Below are positions 1 through 9,822 of a stretch of DNA of 64,000 bases, piece after piece. The translations under genes were made by a program, and so were the position numbers. The notes beneath the pieces are model-generated. The model had not been told where the DNA came from, ran no database searches, and worked only from the letters and a program-made list of their open reading frames with translations. The stretch comes from Grammothele lineata (Eukaryota; Basidiomycota; Agaricomycetes; Polyporales; Polyporaceae): the NCBI GenBank assembly GCA_002150815.3, contig NDFF03000398.1, positions 310,001 to 374,000 of the forward strand, in the 5' to 3' direction. The stretch's first letter is position 1. Every line of letters begins with the position of its first letter.

Positions 1-2089
1 AGTGACCCAGATTACAGTCAGCAAACGTAAACTCCTCGCTGCGGCCGCTGCGGCCGGAGTGTCGGTTGCGTTCGGAAGCCCTCTGGGGGGCGTACTCTTT
101 GGGCTTGAGGAGCTCGACACGTTCTCGAACGACAGCGATGTCATCTGGCGCGGCTTCGTCACGTCCGTTATCGCCGCAGTGTCATTGCAGTACGTCAACC
201 CATTCGGGACGTCTAAACTGGTGCTCTTCCAAGTCTCCGAGTCCGGCCTGACATGGCGCGGGTTCGAACTGGTGCGTCCGTCGTAACACCGAGTTGACCA
301 GGTGTTGATGCTGGTGATGCAGATCCCTTGGGTGTTCCTCTCTATCATTGGGGTGAGTGATGATACTTCGCTCTTGGTGCTGGCCCTAACGTCCGGCTCA
401 CAGGGTATACTCGGCTCTCTTCTGATCAAACTGAACGCTGCAGCCGCTGTATACAGGCGGAATAGCGTGTTGAACGACTACCCCATCATCGAAGTTATCG
501 GATTCACCGCCATCACGGCTGCCGTCAGCTATCTTGTACGCACCCATCATTTCCCTCTTCGCCGCATTCGACATGCTTATGACTACTTTCTTAGGTCGTG
601 TTCCTCCGGGTGCAGTCGTCAGAGCTCGTTGCAAACCTCTTCCAGGAGTGTGACCCGACGAAGGGAGACTACCATGGCCTTTGCAAGTATGTCAACGAAT
701 TGAGTGGATGCGCTCAGGGCCCGCCATCTGATCTCGTACCAGTCCAACAGCAGTGTGGGCTAACGTGTTCCTGCTCATCTTGACTGCGGTCGTAAAGGTT
801 GCTTTCACTGCGTGGACGTTCGGTATGATGGTACGCCTTTTACGATCTACCTCTTCAGCGCCGAGGTTCACCGGTATCTGTTGTTTCTAGATACCTGCAG
901 GTATATTCCTCCCGACTATAGCTATCGGCGCATGCCTAGGTCGTGCCGTAGGTCTAGTGACGTACGTAACATCTCGACAGCCGTTTGAGCAAATGAGTGA
1001 CCTCTTCTCAAAGCCAAGGCTTGTATCGCACGTACCCGCAGGCATGGATCTTCTCGTCATGCCCGCCCGAGCCTACCGCGCGCTGTATCTCGCCTGGCTT
1101 CTACGCCGTCATCGGCGCATCCGCTATGCTCGGCGGCGTGACCCGGATGACCAGTACGCCTCCTTTGTTAGTACACAACACGATCGTGCCCACTGACTCA
1201 CCCTCGTCATAGTCTCCCTCGTCGTCATTCTCTTCGAGGTACGGGCGACCTCCTTCCTCTTTCTCTCTCTCTTGCTGACCTCGCCGATCTTGCAACCAGC
1301 TTACTGGCGCACTCTCGCACGTCCTCCCGATCATGATCTCCGTCATGGTCTCCAAGTGGGTCGCAGACGCCTTCGGCGTCGACGGCATCTACTCCGTCTG
1401 GATCGCCCTCCGGCAGTACCCCTGGCTGCCCCCGCGCGACTTCCGCGACCGCGGCGAGACCGCGGCGCACGTCATGCGCCCCGCGGACCGCCTCGTCGTC
1501 CTGCACGAGGGCGCGTCTGTGGGCGAGCTGAAGGAGACGGGGGACAGGAACGAGTGCAGGGCGTTCCCGGTGGTGAGGGGGGAGGAGTTCTTAGGGTTAG
1601 TGGGGAGGGGTAAGCTTAGGGAGTGTATGGGTGCGTATGGGGTTGGCTATGTGCAGAGTCGAGTGTTAAGAGAGGCTGACGAGTTCTGGCGTGCGATAGA
1701 TGCGCTGGTCGCGGAGAACTGTGACTTGGAGCGGTGCTGTACGTTTATGCCCTCTTCGCCTGGTCGGCCGCGAGGCTCCAACAGTGGCGAAGACAGCGAA
1801 GGGACCGTCAACCTCTCGAGGCTGCTCGAGGAGGCGGTGCTCCAACTCCGCAAGGACGTTCCCCTCGAGCTTGTCGTGGAGATGTTCCAGAAGATGGTGC
1901 GTGCGCCCACCTCGTATACGCGACAGATGCAACTCTGGCGGTGGTGCTAACGTCGCACGCTAGAACTTGCGCCAAATCGTGTTCTCGCAAGAGGGGAAGC
2001 TGCAGGGGATGGTCACCAAGACGGACATCGTGTGGCTCCTCACGGCGGAGTCCGCGCATGCGGGCGCTCTCGCGGAGAGGCACTTCTGA
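1..2089 (+). CDS. CLC-type chloride channel/transporter, 3' part (5' end outside window)
   Basis: Voltage-gated chloride channel or Cl-/H+ antiporter of the CLC family, probably in Golgi/endosomal or vacuolar membranes like yeast Gef1. The window opens in mid-gene. The first exon has the CLC signature GSPLGGVLFGLEE (about 80-125). After introns, hydrophobic segments follow, with IPAGIFLPTIAIGACLGR (about 890-950) matching the conserved GxFxP selectivity-filter helix. The last exons encode soluble CBS domains, including HVMRPADRLVVLHEGASVG near 1,470-1,520 and a final stretch VFSQEGKLQGMVTKTDIVWL before the stop at 2,087. The upstream GxGIPE and GKEGP motifs, including the gating glutamate, lie outside the window, so channel versus exchanger cannot be judged. 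At least seven introns are needed. The family call is secure; exon edges are approximate. Confidence 0.88.
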
Positions 2090-2161
2090 GCACTCTGCTA
2101 TGTAGCCTGATGGACACGTGATAGAGGGGAAGGGCGTGGTGGGATCTAGAGATACAGTATG

Positions 2162-3204
2162 TTACGCTCGGACTATGTACAAGTAATAGTGGAAGGCGTC
2201 GCCGATCTTGCGGATCTCGAGAGTCGTGTTTGGCCGGTCGAGGTACCGCCGGCGGAAATGTGGCTGGCCGAAGGTGAGGTAGATGAAAATGCCCCCTGGC
2301 TTTAGGACACTGAAGTTCAGGAAAATGTTTCAGCGCGATTTCAGGAGATATGAAAGGAGGAGGGGAGGCTGACCGGAGAACTTCATCGACTTCGCGATTA
2401 CAGTTCTGAACCACCTCTTCTGGAGGGTCCCAGACGTCGGCTTTGGCTGTCATCATCGCATCCATCGTCCCTGTGCCATCGATTGGTTAGCAAAACGGCA
2501 GTTGGGAGCGAATGGGCACAGCTAGACCTTTGTCGATCGCGACATCGAAGGTATCTGCCTCAAAGTGGAGATCGCGAATGTCCATTTCGTGCCCTATCAT
2601 GCTGAGTGTTGAGACGCGAGAGCTAGAAAATATCGCTCTGTTTTCTTACATTCCATTTCCGGGGCAGAGTGTTCATGTTTGTGTCGCATCTTCTCAATCA
2701 GGACGCCGGAATACTAGGCAACACAATGATCAAGGCTCGGCGGATAGGTCACGCCCGGTAAGGCCAGGGAGGTCCGCGCTTACGTCTGTGTTCACAATAG
2801 TTTTATATCCATCCGCATACATCTAGAAAAATGAGTAAATAAGCGTGCGGCAAGAGGAGAATAGTGAAAAACAGTGGCTCACGTCTTGAGATAAAGTGGA
2901 GTTCCCACAACCAAGCATCAAGATCCTTGACGACTTATCTGGGATGAGTTCTCGCATGACGTCTGCGACATCGTTATAGGTCTTGAACCAATCAAATGAC
3001 GAATCCTCTGACTCTCTGTGGAATGCAGTTCATTTCAGCGAATAGAACCAAAGGCTACACGGACTCGGAGGTCTTACTGTTCGTAACGCTGATCCCTGAG
3101 GATTTCGTTGGTGTTTTCACTCGTTTGCAGGACAGATCTGGTGCTTCTCACCAGTATTCTTTAGTCCCGTACTCCTCGTTCTTCTTGGGCAGTACTCCCG
3201 CCAT
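2162..3204 (-). CDS. SAM-dependent methyltransferase, METTL13/EEF1AKMT4-like
   Basis: Small class I methyltransferase of about 200 residues, resembling the N-terminal domain of METTL13 and EEF1AKMT4, which methylate lysines of elongation factor 1A; the substrate here is inferred only. Read on the minus strand it starts MAGVLPKKNEEYGTKEYW at 3,204. The SAM-binding motif I is ILMLGCGNSTLSQD, followed by an exon encoding MYADGYKTIVNTD, then EWHEMDIRDLHFEADTFD, the family hallmark DKGTMDAMM, and LKPGGIFIYLTFGQPHFRRR near the end. The stop is at 2,162-2,164. The gene is very fragmented: one exon is only 18 nt (3,078-3,095), restoring DQRYEQ between KEYW and ESEDSSFDWF. It is convergent with the CLC gene and divergent from the TMEM14 gene, whose start lies 290 bp away. 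Confidence 0.85.
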
Positions 3205-3494
3205 GTTCTAACTGTTCTCTGAAGCAGTTGTGCGCGCTCACGGCGAGTATCGGTCGGAGCCGGTCTGTCATAAAACAAGTTGCAACGCGAGCCGGATCAC
3301 GTCGTGAGAAAAATCACACGACCGCAGGGAGCGAGATCGCAGATCGCTTGAGCGCCTAACAAAATGCGGGGAAACAAGCGAGCGCGGGTTGCAATTGCCG
3401 CAACGCGCGGTCGGCCGACCTCGTTCCCCAGTCCTCCTCCCACACCATCCACCACCACCTCCTTCCCCTTCCACGTCAGTCTCGCTCACCAACC

Positions 3495-4012
3495 ATGGTA
3501 CGTGGACTTCTTGCTAACTGCTGGCATGTAGGCTGCATACGCTGCATGCATGCTCACCTCGATCCCATTGACAGTCTGCGTACCCCGCTTACGTTATGGG
3601 CACTCTGTGCATCGTCGGCGGCATCACCGGCTTTGCTCGCACGCGCAGTATTCCCTCTCTCGTTGCGGGCGTTGGGTGAGCTCTCATCTTGCTTGCTGGA
3701 ACGACCTTGTATTGACGGGAATCGTGGTCGTCAGTGTCGGTGCCCTCTACCTCTACAGCGCGGATAGCATTCGCAAGGGTACCGCCAACGGTCTCGAGGT
3801 CGCTCTCGGTGAGTCTCGCCCCGCCCAGTCTCGCGCATGGACCCCTCGCCAACCGCGCCACGCATGCGCTCTTTGCTCCAGGCGCGTCTGCGCTTCTCCT
3901 TCTCTCCTCCCTTCCGCGCGCGGCAAAGGGCCCTGTCCCTGCTGTCCTGACGGTGACGTCAGCTGCATCTGCGCTGTACTATGGCAAGACGGTGCTCGCG
4001 GTGCGGAAGTGA
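3495..4012 (+). CDS. TMEM14/UPF0136 family small membrane protein
   Basis: About 105-residue integral membrane protein of the TMEM14 family. Animal TMEM14C acts in mitochondrial porphyrin/haem transport; the fungal role is less certain. Splicing gives MSAYPAYVMGTLCIVGG, then FARTRSIPSLVAGVG, then VGALYLYSADSIRKGTANGLE, then a last exon ending KGPVPAVLTVTSAASALYYG and KTVLAVRK. The GGxxGFxRxRSxPSL pattern and glycine-rich transmembrane helices are diagnostic. The first coding exon appears to be the start codon alone: ATG at 3,495 is followed directly by gtacgt, and the next exon opens at TCTGCGTACCCC near 3,573. Length fits the family (100-120 aa). Confidence 0.87.
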
Positions 4013-4139
4013 GGGCGCGGTTACTCTGGAGGACATGTAGGATATGTGTATTTGCTTGGCTTTACCTGTTAATTTCCATGTGTTTTGGACGGTTCATTAG
4101 CACGTTCGTGCGCGCTTGTGTTCGCGCACCTCCAGCAAA

Positions 4140-4780
4140 GTACAGGAGATGCCTACCCACCTGGAAGGAGGTCGAACATGTTCGGGTACGTGCGCCCCAT
4201 CCAGAGCGGCAGCCAGAACCAAGCGCAATCCAGTAGCACGAGTAACCCATCCCTATTCCTCCCGAACCGCCTCGCCACCGCACGCCGCGCCCAGGAATGT
4301 TCTGCAGTGTGCGCACACCCCAGTACTATCCGGGCTACCAAGACGCCGCGGGCGTACGCGCCTGGTTCAGTGCGAGAAGTGGAGAGGAAGCAGGGGAGGA
4401 ATTATCAACGACCTGCATGTCGAAGTTGACTGCGTCGAGCCCTAACGTGGGGACCGTGGAGAGGCAGAGCTGGGTGACCTATTCGAGCGTCACACTCCCG
4501 ATTAACGAATGTGCAAGAGACGGCACCCAGAAAGATAAAGTGGTCGAATTATGCGCATGCGGGCCCCGGGGTATCGACAGCGCGCGCGCGCGAGGGAATG
4601 CAAGACTGAACTTGGAAGAACAAAGGTTAAGTCTGTATCCTTGACTGGAAGCACTTAGAAAGGGCGAGCGACTGGCAGGGTACATCGTGTACTAGCAGAA
4701 CGTCGGCGGCGACAGCGCGACGCAGAGATACTATGCATAAGCGTGTTGTGTCACGTCGCGTGAACGTTCAATTGACAAGC
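4140..4780 (-). pseudogene. Decayed partial copy of ALG12 (5' exons and introns)
   Basis: On the minus strand this segment aligns by eye with the 5' third of the functional ALG12 gene at 40,130-40,660. The best-preserved piece is the exon ending in a conserved splice donor: [10 protein letters not shown] and LPLWMGRTYPNMFDLLPG here against [10 protein letters not shown] and [18 protein letters not shown] there. Upstream, the introns and two earlier exons can still be followed (NFDMQVV against KFDAQVV; FDHFIFLGAVS against [11 protein letters not shown]), but one donor has become TGATAA and in-frame stops such as TAG near 4,470 break the reading. Because introns are kept, this is a DNA-level duplication, not a retrocopy. 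No trace of the later ALG12 exons was seen. The outer edge near 4,780 is approximate. Confidence 0.75.
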
Positions 4781-5462
4781 TTGGACTTACCCCGGTCATG
4801 GCATGGCGCAATGAACGGCGGAGGTGGCGGATCCGTCTGAGACTCGGACTTAACTCATTGGACCGTCCGAGTCCAGGCAAATATTAATGATGTCACCATT
4901 GCCCCAGTCACGTGTCAGCTTTGTTGAAGTCTGGCGTGGCGGCATCGCGCTTCTGACTGTTCCTCTGGGTCTCTCCCTCAACAAAAGGCTGTGAGTCACA
5001 AAGTCGAAGTTATCTACAATCCCTGAAGCAAATAGATGCATTCCACATTTTGCCGTTCAAGTTCAGTTGCGCAACATACCCGGGCCTCGTGCCTGAAAAG
5101 ACAGGTTTCAACTTGCCACCGCATGCACAACAGACCATGTTCAAGTTCTCTAATCGTCGTAACTACTCCCGCAGGTGATGCATATCCACCTAGCGAAGCT
5201 CACGCAATTGATCATGCCATGGTTTTGTACGTTCATTCTGGCGTGGGTACATATTCGTGACAAGCGGGACTCATCCTACTAGGCTCATCGACGTAGCACG
5301 GCCACGGCAATCGTATTGTCCGAGACGGAGAGTGCCTATTCAAACTTGAAGCCCGATCGGACGGCGTTTCCTGCGGTCGATAAGCCGCGTGATACTTGCT
5401 TTGAGGACTTTCCCTTGTGAACCGCAGGACCCACATTCAACACCGCGACTGTGCTTTGTGAG
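4781..5462. other. Intergenic, no gene seen
   Basis: No open reading frame here shows a recognisable family, splice-consistent structure or codon bias. A short imperfect palindrome around GACTCGGAC...GTCCGAGTC (about 4,842-4,873) was noted. The rest is taken as spacer and distal promoter of the dehydrogenase that follows. Confidence 0.5.
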
Positions 5463-5500
5463 TTACGTCACTAAGATAGAGGTATGCGCCCCATATAAAC
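5463..5500 (+). promoter_or_regulatory. CRE-like site and TATA box of the 5,580 dehydrogenase
   Basis: TTACGTCA at 5,463-5,470 resembles an ATF/CREB bZIP site. TATAAA at 5,494-5,499 lies 81 bp upstream of the ATG at 5,580, a usual distance for fungal TATA promoters. This suggests stress-responsive expression, which is inference. Confidence 0.45.
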
Positions 5501-5579
5501 TCAGACGCCTCGGTGGTTTACTTCCATAGGACATTCTCAACCTCTGACAGGTTCTATAGCATCCACGCACTCTATTCAA

Positions 5580-6702
5580 ATGCCTTCCTACGCTGTGATA
5601 GGTGCCTCCAAGGGCATCGGACTCGAGTACGTCCGCCAGCTGGTAAGCAGCATTCTTCCTACTATGTACGCACAGACAACGCTCACGCTTGCCGAACAGG
5701 CCGCAAAGCCTGGCTCAACGGTATTCGCCGTTGTGCGAAATGCAAGTGCCTCAAAGTATCTTGCTGCTACCGCCGCGGAGCTCGCCAACGTGCACGTCGT
5801 CGAGGCAGACGTGGCGGACTACGCTTCGCTCCAGGTATGTGCCTTTATTTTCACTCGGCACGATTCTTGCGATCCTTACGGGTTTTCGATTCTAGCGGGC
5901 TGCGAAAGCGATCTCTGACATCACCGGTGGCTCTCTGGACACGCTCGTGCACAACGCTGCTCGCATGGACCGCGACTCGCTCAGCAAAGGCTTCGATTCC
6001 TTGTATGCTGGTTTTTACTGCTAACCATTTGAGGATTAATACTCACGCGTCTTGATCAAATAGTTCCACGATGGATGAACTAGACGCCGATTTTATCACC
6101 GCTGTAGGTTGTGGATATTCATGCTAGGTAATCATTGACTTTAACGTCATACATGCGTTCTCCCTACAGTTCAAGATCAACGCGCTAGGAGTGGTCCACT
6201 CAATCCAAGCCTTCGTCTCTCTACTGCGGGCGGGATCCACGAAGCGCATCATTGTTCTCGGCACGGGAGGTGTTGACCACAAGTATCTCTTCCGTGTCAA
6301 GCTCGGGAGCATGGCGGCGTACGGCATGACGAAGGCGGCCGCACTCATTGCGGCGACCAAGTTCGCGGTCAACCTCGACTCCGAGGGTTTCACCGTCGTC
6401 ACCATCAGCCCAGGGCTCGTCGACACGTCCGAAACGGCTGGGGATGCCCGTACGTGGCGTTTGTTTCGCACTACTACTTTCAAGGGATATAATGATCCGA
6501 CCTGTACACAACAGCGGATCCCAACGAAAGCCAGTTCGTATCGGCATTTGGGGAGCGGATGGTTGAGCAGGGATATCCGGCGTTCGCTGCGCAGACGACC
6601 GAAGAGTCAGTAGGAACTCAGTTGAAGGTGATCGAAGGCCTGACACCTGCCGACAACGGAAAGTTCCTCTCGCATACCGGTGGCGAGTACCCTCTGTTTT
6701 AG
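5580..6702 (+). CDS. Short-chain dehydrogenase/reductase (SDR), classical type
   Basis: NAD(P)-dependent oxidoreductase of about 250 residues; substrate unknown. The start MPSYAVIGASKGIGLEYVRQL carries the Rossmann motif GASKGIG at residues 8-14. Further SDR marks are the acidic turn VVEADVADYASLQ, the HNAA motif (LDTLVHNAARMD), and YGMTKAA with the catalytic Tyr and Lys. The strand normally holding the catalytic Ser reads IIVLGTGGVDH, so Ser seems replaced by Thr or absent. The end is KFLSHTGGEYPLF with TAG at 6,700, typical of fungal SDRs related to yeast YMR226C/csgA-like enzymes. Six exons are inferred, with donors such as gtaagc (5,644) and gtatgt (5,834). A TATA box lies 81 bp upstream. 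Confidence 0.88.
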
Positions 6703-6925
6703 TGGTAGGCAAAACGGCTCCTGTATATTATGCCTAGCGGTATCACTCGCTACGAAGAATATGACAACACTGGCATCACATGCGGATACCGTCGGTTAGT
6801 ACCGAATTATCCCGCTCGGAGTTAGGTTTCGGAAGTTGTGGTCTAGAGAAGTGCGTTGATTGACTTCAGCAGGATGACCGTTATTGAGCAACTTTGTATT
6901 TGCTTGCCACCTGGGGCAACGTATC

Positions 6926-7004
6926 GGCCGCCTGGCGTAATGGCAACGCGTCTGACTACGACTCGGTAATCAGGAGATTGCAGGTTCGACCCCTGCGTTG
7001 GTCA
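6926..7004 (+). tRNA. tRNA-Arg (ACG anticodon likely), 7-nt intron
   Basis: The cloverleaf folds from GGCCGCC (acceptor): D arm GCGT/ACGC, anticodon stem TCTGA/TCAGG, T arm GCAGG-TTCGACC-CCTGC, discriminator A at 7,004. The anticodon loop is 14 nt (CTACGACTCGGTAA), read as CTACGA plus a 7-nt intron plus A, giving ACG. The body resembles yeast tRNA-Arg (GTCTGACT...AATCAG). Boxes A and B are intact and a short T run follows. One acceptor pair is mismatched compared with the copy at 39,662. Confidence 0.85.
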
Positions 7005-7044
7005 TTTTGTCGAGGGATTATCAGCTCCCGTTGATGTCGATCCC

Positions 7045-7052
7045 TTATATAG
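7045..7052 (+). promoter_or_regulatory. Possible TATA element upstream of the 7,417 dehydrogenase
   Basis: TTATATAG at 7,045-7,052 is the only TATA-like element between the tRNA and the dehydrogenase start. At 365 bp from the ATG it would imply a long or spliced 5' leader, so the assignment is weak. Confidence 0.25.
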
Positions 7053-7416
7053 ACGCTTTTCAGGGCCGTCCTGCCCGACGCTTTCGCCTTCTTTCTCCCC
7101 ACCACTGTGATACTCCTACATATGTCGAAGTGGCCTGCTCATCTTTCTCAGCTGTTCATCGGCTTTACATACCCGGACGGCCTCTGACCCACGTGGTACA
7201 TGTCGTCGGTCGCGTCTGCGCAGTGATCGACCGCAAGGATATAATCAAGGTCGGAGTTGTGCATCAGGGATGGCAATTCAAGCTGCTATGTTACACGGGA
7301 CAGCGGGTACGTCGGTTACTTGGTATATATCACCAGCCCAACGCTGAAGTGTGGCTCAGGCTCAGGCTTCTGGTCCCACTTGCCGTCGCCAGCTCCCGTC
7401 GTTCCCGTCTTGAAAA

Positions 7417-8626
7417 ATGGCCACCTTCATTTCGGACCTGTGGACGGAAAATGCTGGTACTCTCAAGATCCTCCAGCACTCGTTCCTGGCCCCAAAGGGT
7501 CAGTTCACAGCGGAGAATATACCGGATTTGACTGGCCACGTTGTACTCGTCACCGGTGCGTTATAGTCTCGCCGTCGAAGCTACAGCATCTGACGCGTTG
7601 CGCATCTGGTCTTGTCGACTCCTAGGGGGAAACTCTGGCGTCGGCATAGAGATTGTCAAACAACTCCTGACGCACAACGCGAAGGTGTATCTCGCCGCGC
7701 GCAATCGCGACACTGCGCTTGCAGTGATCGAGACCCTCAAGAAGGAGACCGGACATGAAGCCCTCTTTATTCCTCTCGACCTGACCGACTTCAAGTCTAT
7801 CAAGAGCGCCACCGAGGAGTTCTTTGCGAAGGAAGAGGTGCTTCATGTTCTCTTCAACAACGCGTGAGTCCTACCTTCGTAACAGCCGCGCGGCACGCCG
7901 CTCACGCCGTTCGCCAGCGGCATCATGTGCGCGACAGAGCTTGTAACTCCGGATGGCTACGACATGCAATTCGGGACAAACGTCCTCGGCACCTTCCACT
8001 TTACCCAGCTTCTCCTCCCTGCGCTCCTCCGCGGCGTTGCGTCCTCGCCCGACAAGCATGCGCGCGTCGTGTTTACCGCCTCCGCGTACTCGTACATTGG
8101 AAAGTTGCGCTTCGAGACGTTCAAGGATGGGCCGGAGCGCAAGAAGCGGAATATCGAAGAGCTGTACGCTCAGAGCAAGCTTGGCGTCGTCCTGGTCGCA
8201 TTTGAGCTTGCTCGACGATATGGCGACAAGGGCATTGTTAGCGTTGCGCTGCATCCTGGTATCTTGAAGACGGACATGATGACGAAGTCGCCCGTGCTGA
8301 AGTTCAAGCTGTTGGTAAGTTTTGCTTTCTTACTGTCACACTAAGTGCCTGTGCTAACACAGGTATAGAATCCGTTACTGCAGGCGCCGTCGATGGGTGC
8401 GCTCACACCGTTGTATGCAGGAACAGCGCCAGATCCAGAGAAGCTGAACGGCAAGGTGAGCAAACCAATTTGCATTATAAGAGCCTTGTTGGCTGACCAT
8501 TCGGACATCTAATAGTTCCTGGTGCCCTTTGCGCGGGAAATGGAGTGTTGGAACAAAGCGGCGTATGATCAGGATCTCGCGAAGAAGCTATGGGATTGGC
8601 TAGAGGATGAGCTGAAGGGACGTTGA
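7417..8626 (+). CDS. Short-chain dehydrogenase/reductase, retinol dehydrogenase/WWOX-like
   Basis: NAD(P)H oxidoreductase of roughly 320 residues, of the fungal group related to retinol dehydrogenases; substrate unknown. Start MATFISDLWTENAGTLKIL at 7,417. The cofactor motif is split by an intron: HVVLVT joins GGNSGVGIEIVK. Then come AARNRDTALAVIETL, PLDLTDFKSIKSATEEF, LFNNA (NNAG site), the Ser strand ARVVFTASAYSYIGK, and the catalytic YAQSK. C-terminal exons read NPLLQAPSMGALTPLYAGTA and FLVPFAREMECWNKAAYD, ending LEDELKGR with TGA at 8,624. All catalytic residues (Ser, Tyr, Lys) are present, unlike the SDR at 5,580, so the two are not recent duplicates. Six exons inferred. Confidence 0.9.
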
Positions 8627-8830
8627 TACACGAGGTCTCAACTTTGTTCGTATGTTCTCCGTTCATATTCTCGCAATATACCCCCAGGTCCCGGTCCTCT
8701 GCATGGTGTGGTAAAGCGCCCATTGAGCAAGTACGTCTTCATGACGTCATCTCGTATATCCTCCGCCGTGTCATCGTGGAGGCACTGCTGTAGCGGCTTG
8801 TGCCCCTTGCTCACATACTCCCACTTCAAC

Positions 8831-9822
8831 ATGTCCGACGACACAACATCAGTATCTGCTGTTCAGCAGCGTGCTCCTGCAAAAACCCAGTCACTTGTAG
8901 ACAGGTTCCAGGAGGAGGCTCGAGAGACGGGCAGCCTTGCCTGGGAAGCGTTGTCCTCGTTTGCTTGGCTATGGCCCATCCGCGGTCTCCTATTCTCTGT
9001 TATGCGTAAGTTTCTCTCTCTTCTCTTGAACTCGCTGCTGATAGATGCTCTCTGTAATAGATCCGCGTATCATCCTGTCAGTACGATACGCCCTCCTCAA
9101 GTCGTTCATCACATCCGCCGTGATTTTCGCCGCCCTCGCCTTCTTCACCTTCGTCCCTCAGATGGCCTTCCTTGCCATCTTCACCGGCCCTCTGGCGCCC
9201 ATCATCGCGCTCCTCGTCGTCGGCGCCGAGTCTGTGCTCCTCATCTCCATCTTCGCACGCGCGCTCTTCCTCGACCCCGCCCTTACACACGTCTTCGACG
9301 CGACGCTCCTCGCACAGGGGCAGACACAGCTCGTGCTCGATGGGCGGAAGCGCGCACAATCGTCCGCCGCGCGGGCACTCGGGGGCACGCTCGTCAAGCC
9401 GCTCCAGGCGTTCTCGCGGGACGGCATCGTGCGCTACGTGCTCACTCTGCCGCTTAATGCGATTCCTGCGGTGGGCACGGTGCTGTTCCTGCTGTATAAC
9501 GGGCACAAGAGCGGGCCCGGGTGGCATGCGCACTATTTCCAGCTTAAGGGTCTCTCGAGTAGCCAGCGCGCTGCGTTTGTGGAAGGCCGGAGGGCGCAGT
9601 ACACTGCGTGAGTGTTTGGTTGTTCTCGTCTTTACGGCTTAGTTCTGACAAATGCACTTCAGGTTTGGCATGATGACTCTACTTTTCAACTTTATCCCCC
9701 TCGTGGGTCTGCTGTTTAGCTTTACAAACACTGTCGGCGCCGCGTTATGGGCTGCACAGCTTGAGGCGCAGGCCAATATCATCGACGGAGGGGATGCCAC
9801 TGGTAAGAAGAAAGCAGAATAG
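8831..9822 (+). CDS. Polytopic membrane protein, EI24/Rrt8-Lds-like
   Basis: Membrane protein of about 285 residues resembling the fungal Lds1/Lds2/Rrt8 group (EI24 fold), which in yeast sits on lipid droplets and the spore wall. MSDDTTSVSAVQQ at 8,831 is preferred over an upstream in-frame ATG at 8,708 because of its CAAC-ATG context. After a short hydrophilic tail come PRIILSVRYALLKSF and a long hydrophobic stretch (FITSAVIFAALAFFTFVP, then LAPIIALLVVGAESVLLI), a soluble middle part (DGRKRAQSSAARALGGTLVK), a further membrane pair (LPLNAIPAVGTVLFLLYNG), and a last exon with FNFIPLVGLLFSFTNTVG. The terminus TGKKKAE is dibasic, ER-retrieval-like. Introns lie near 9,006-9,060 and 9,609-9,661. 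Confidence 0.78.

Noticed and set aside
4580..4592. (GC)n run as a possible Z-DNA or microsatellite feature
   Set aside because: Only six to seven dinucleotides inside a decaying pseudogene intron.
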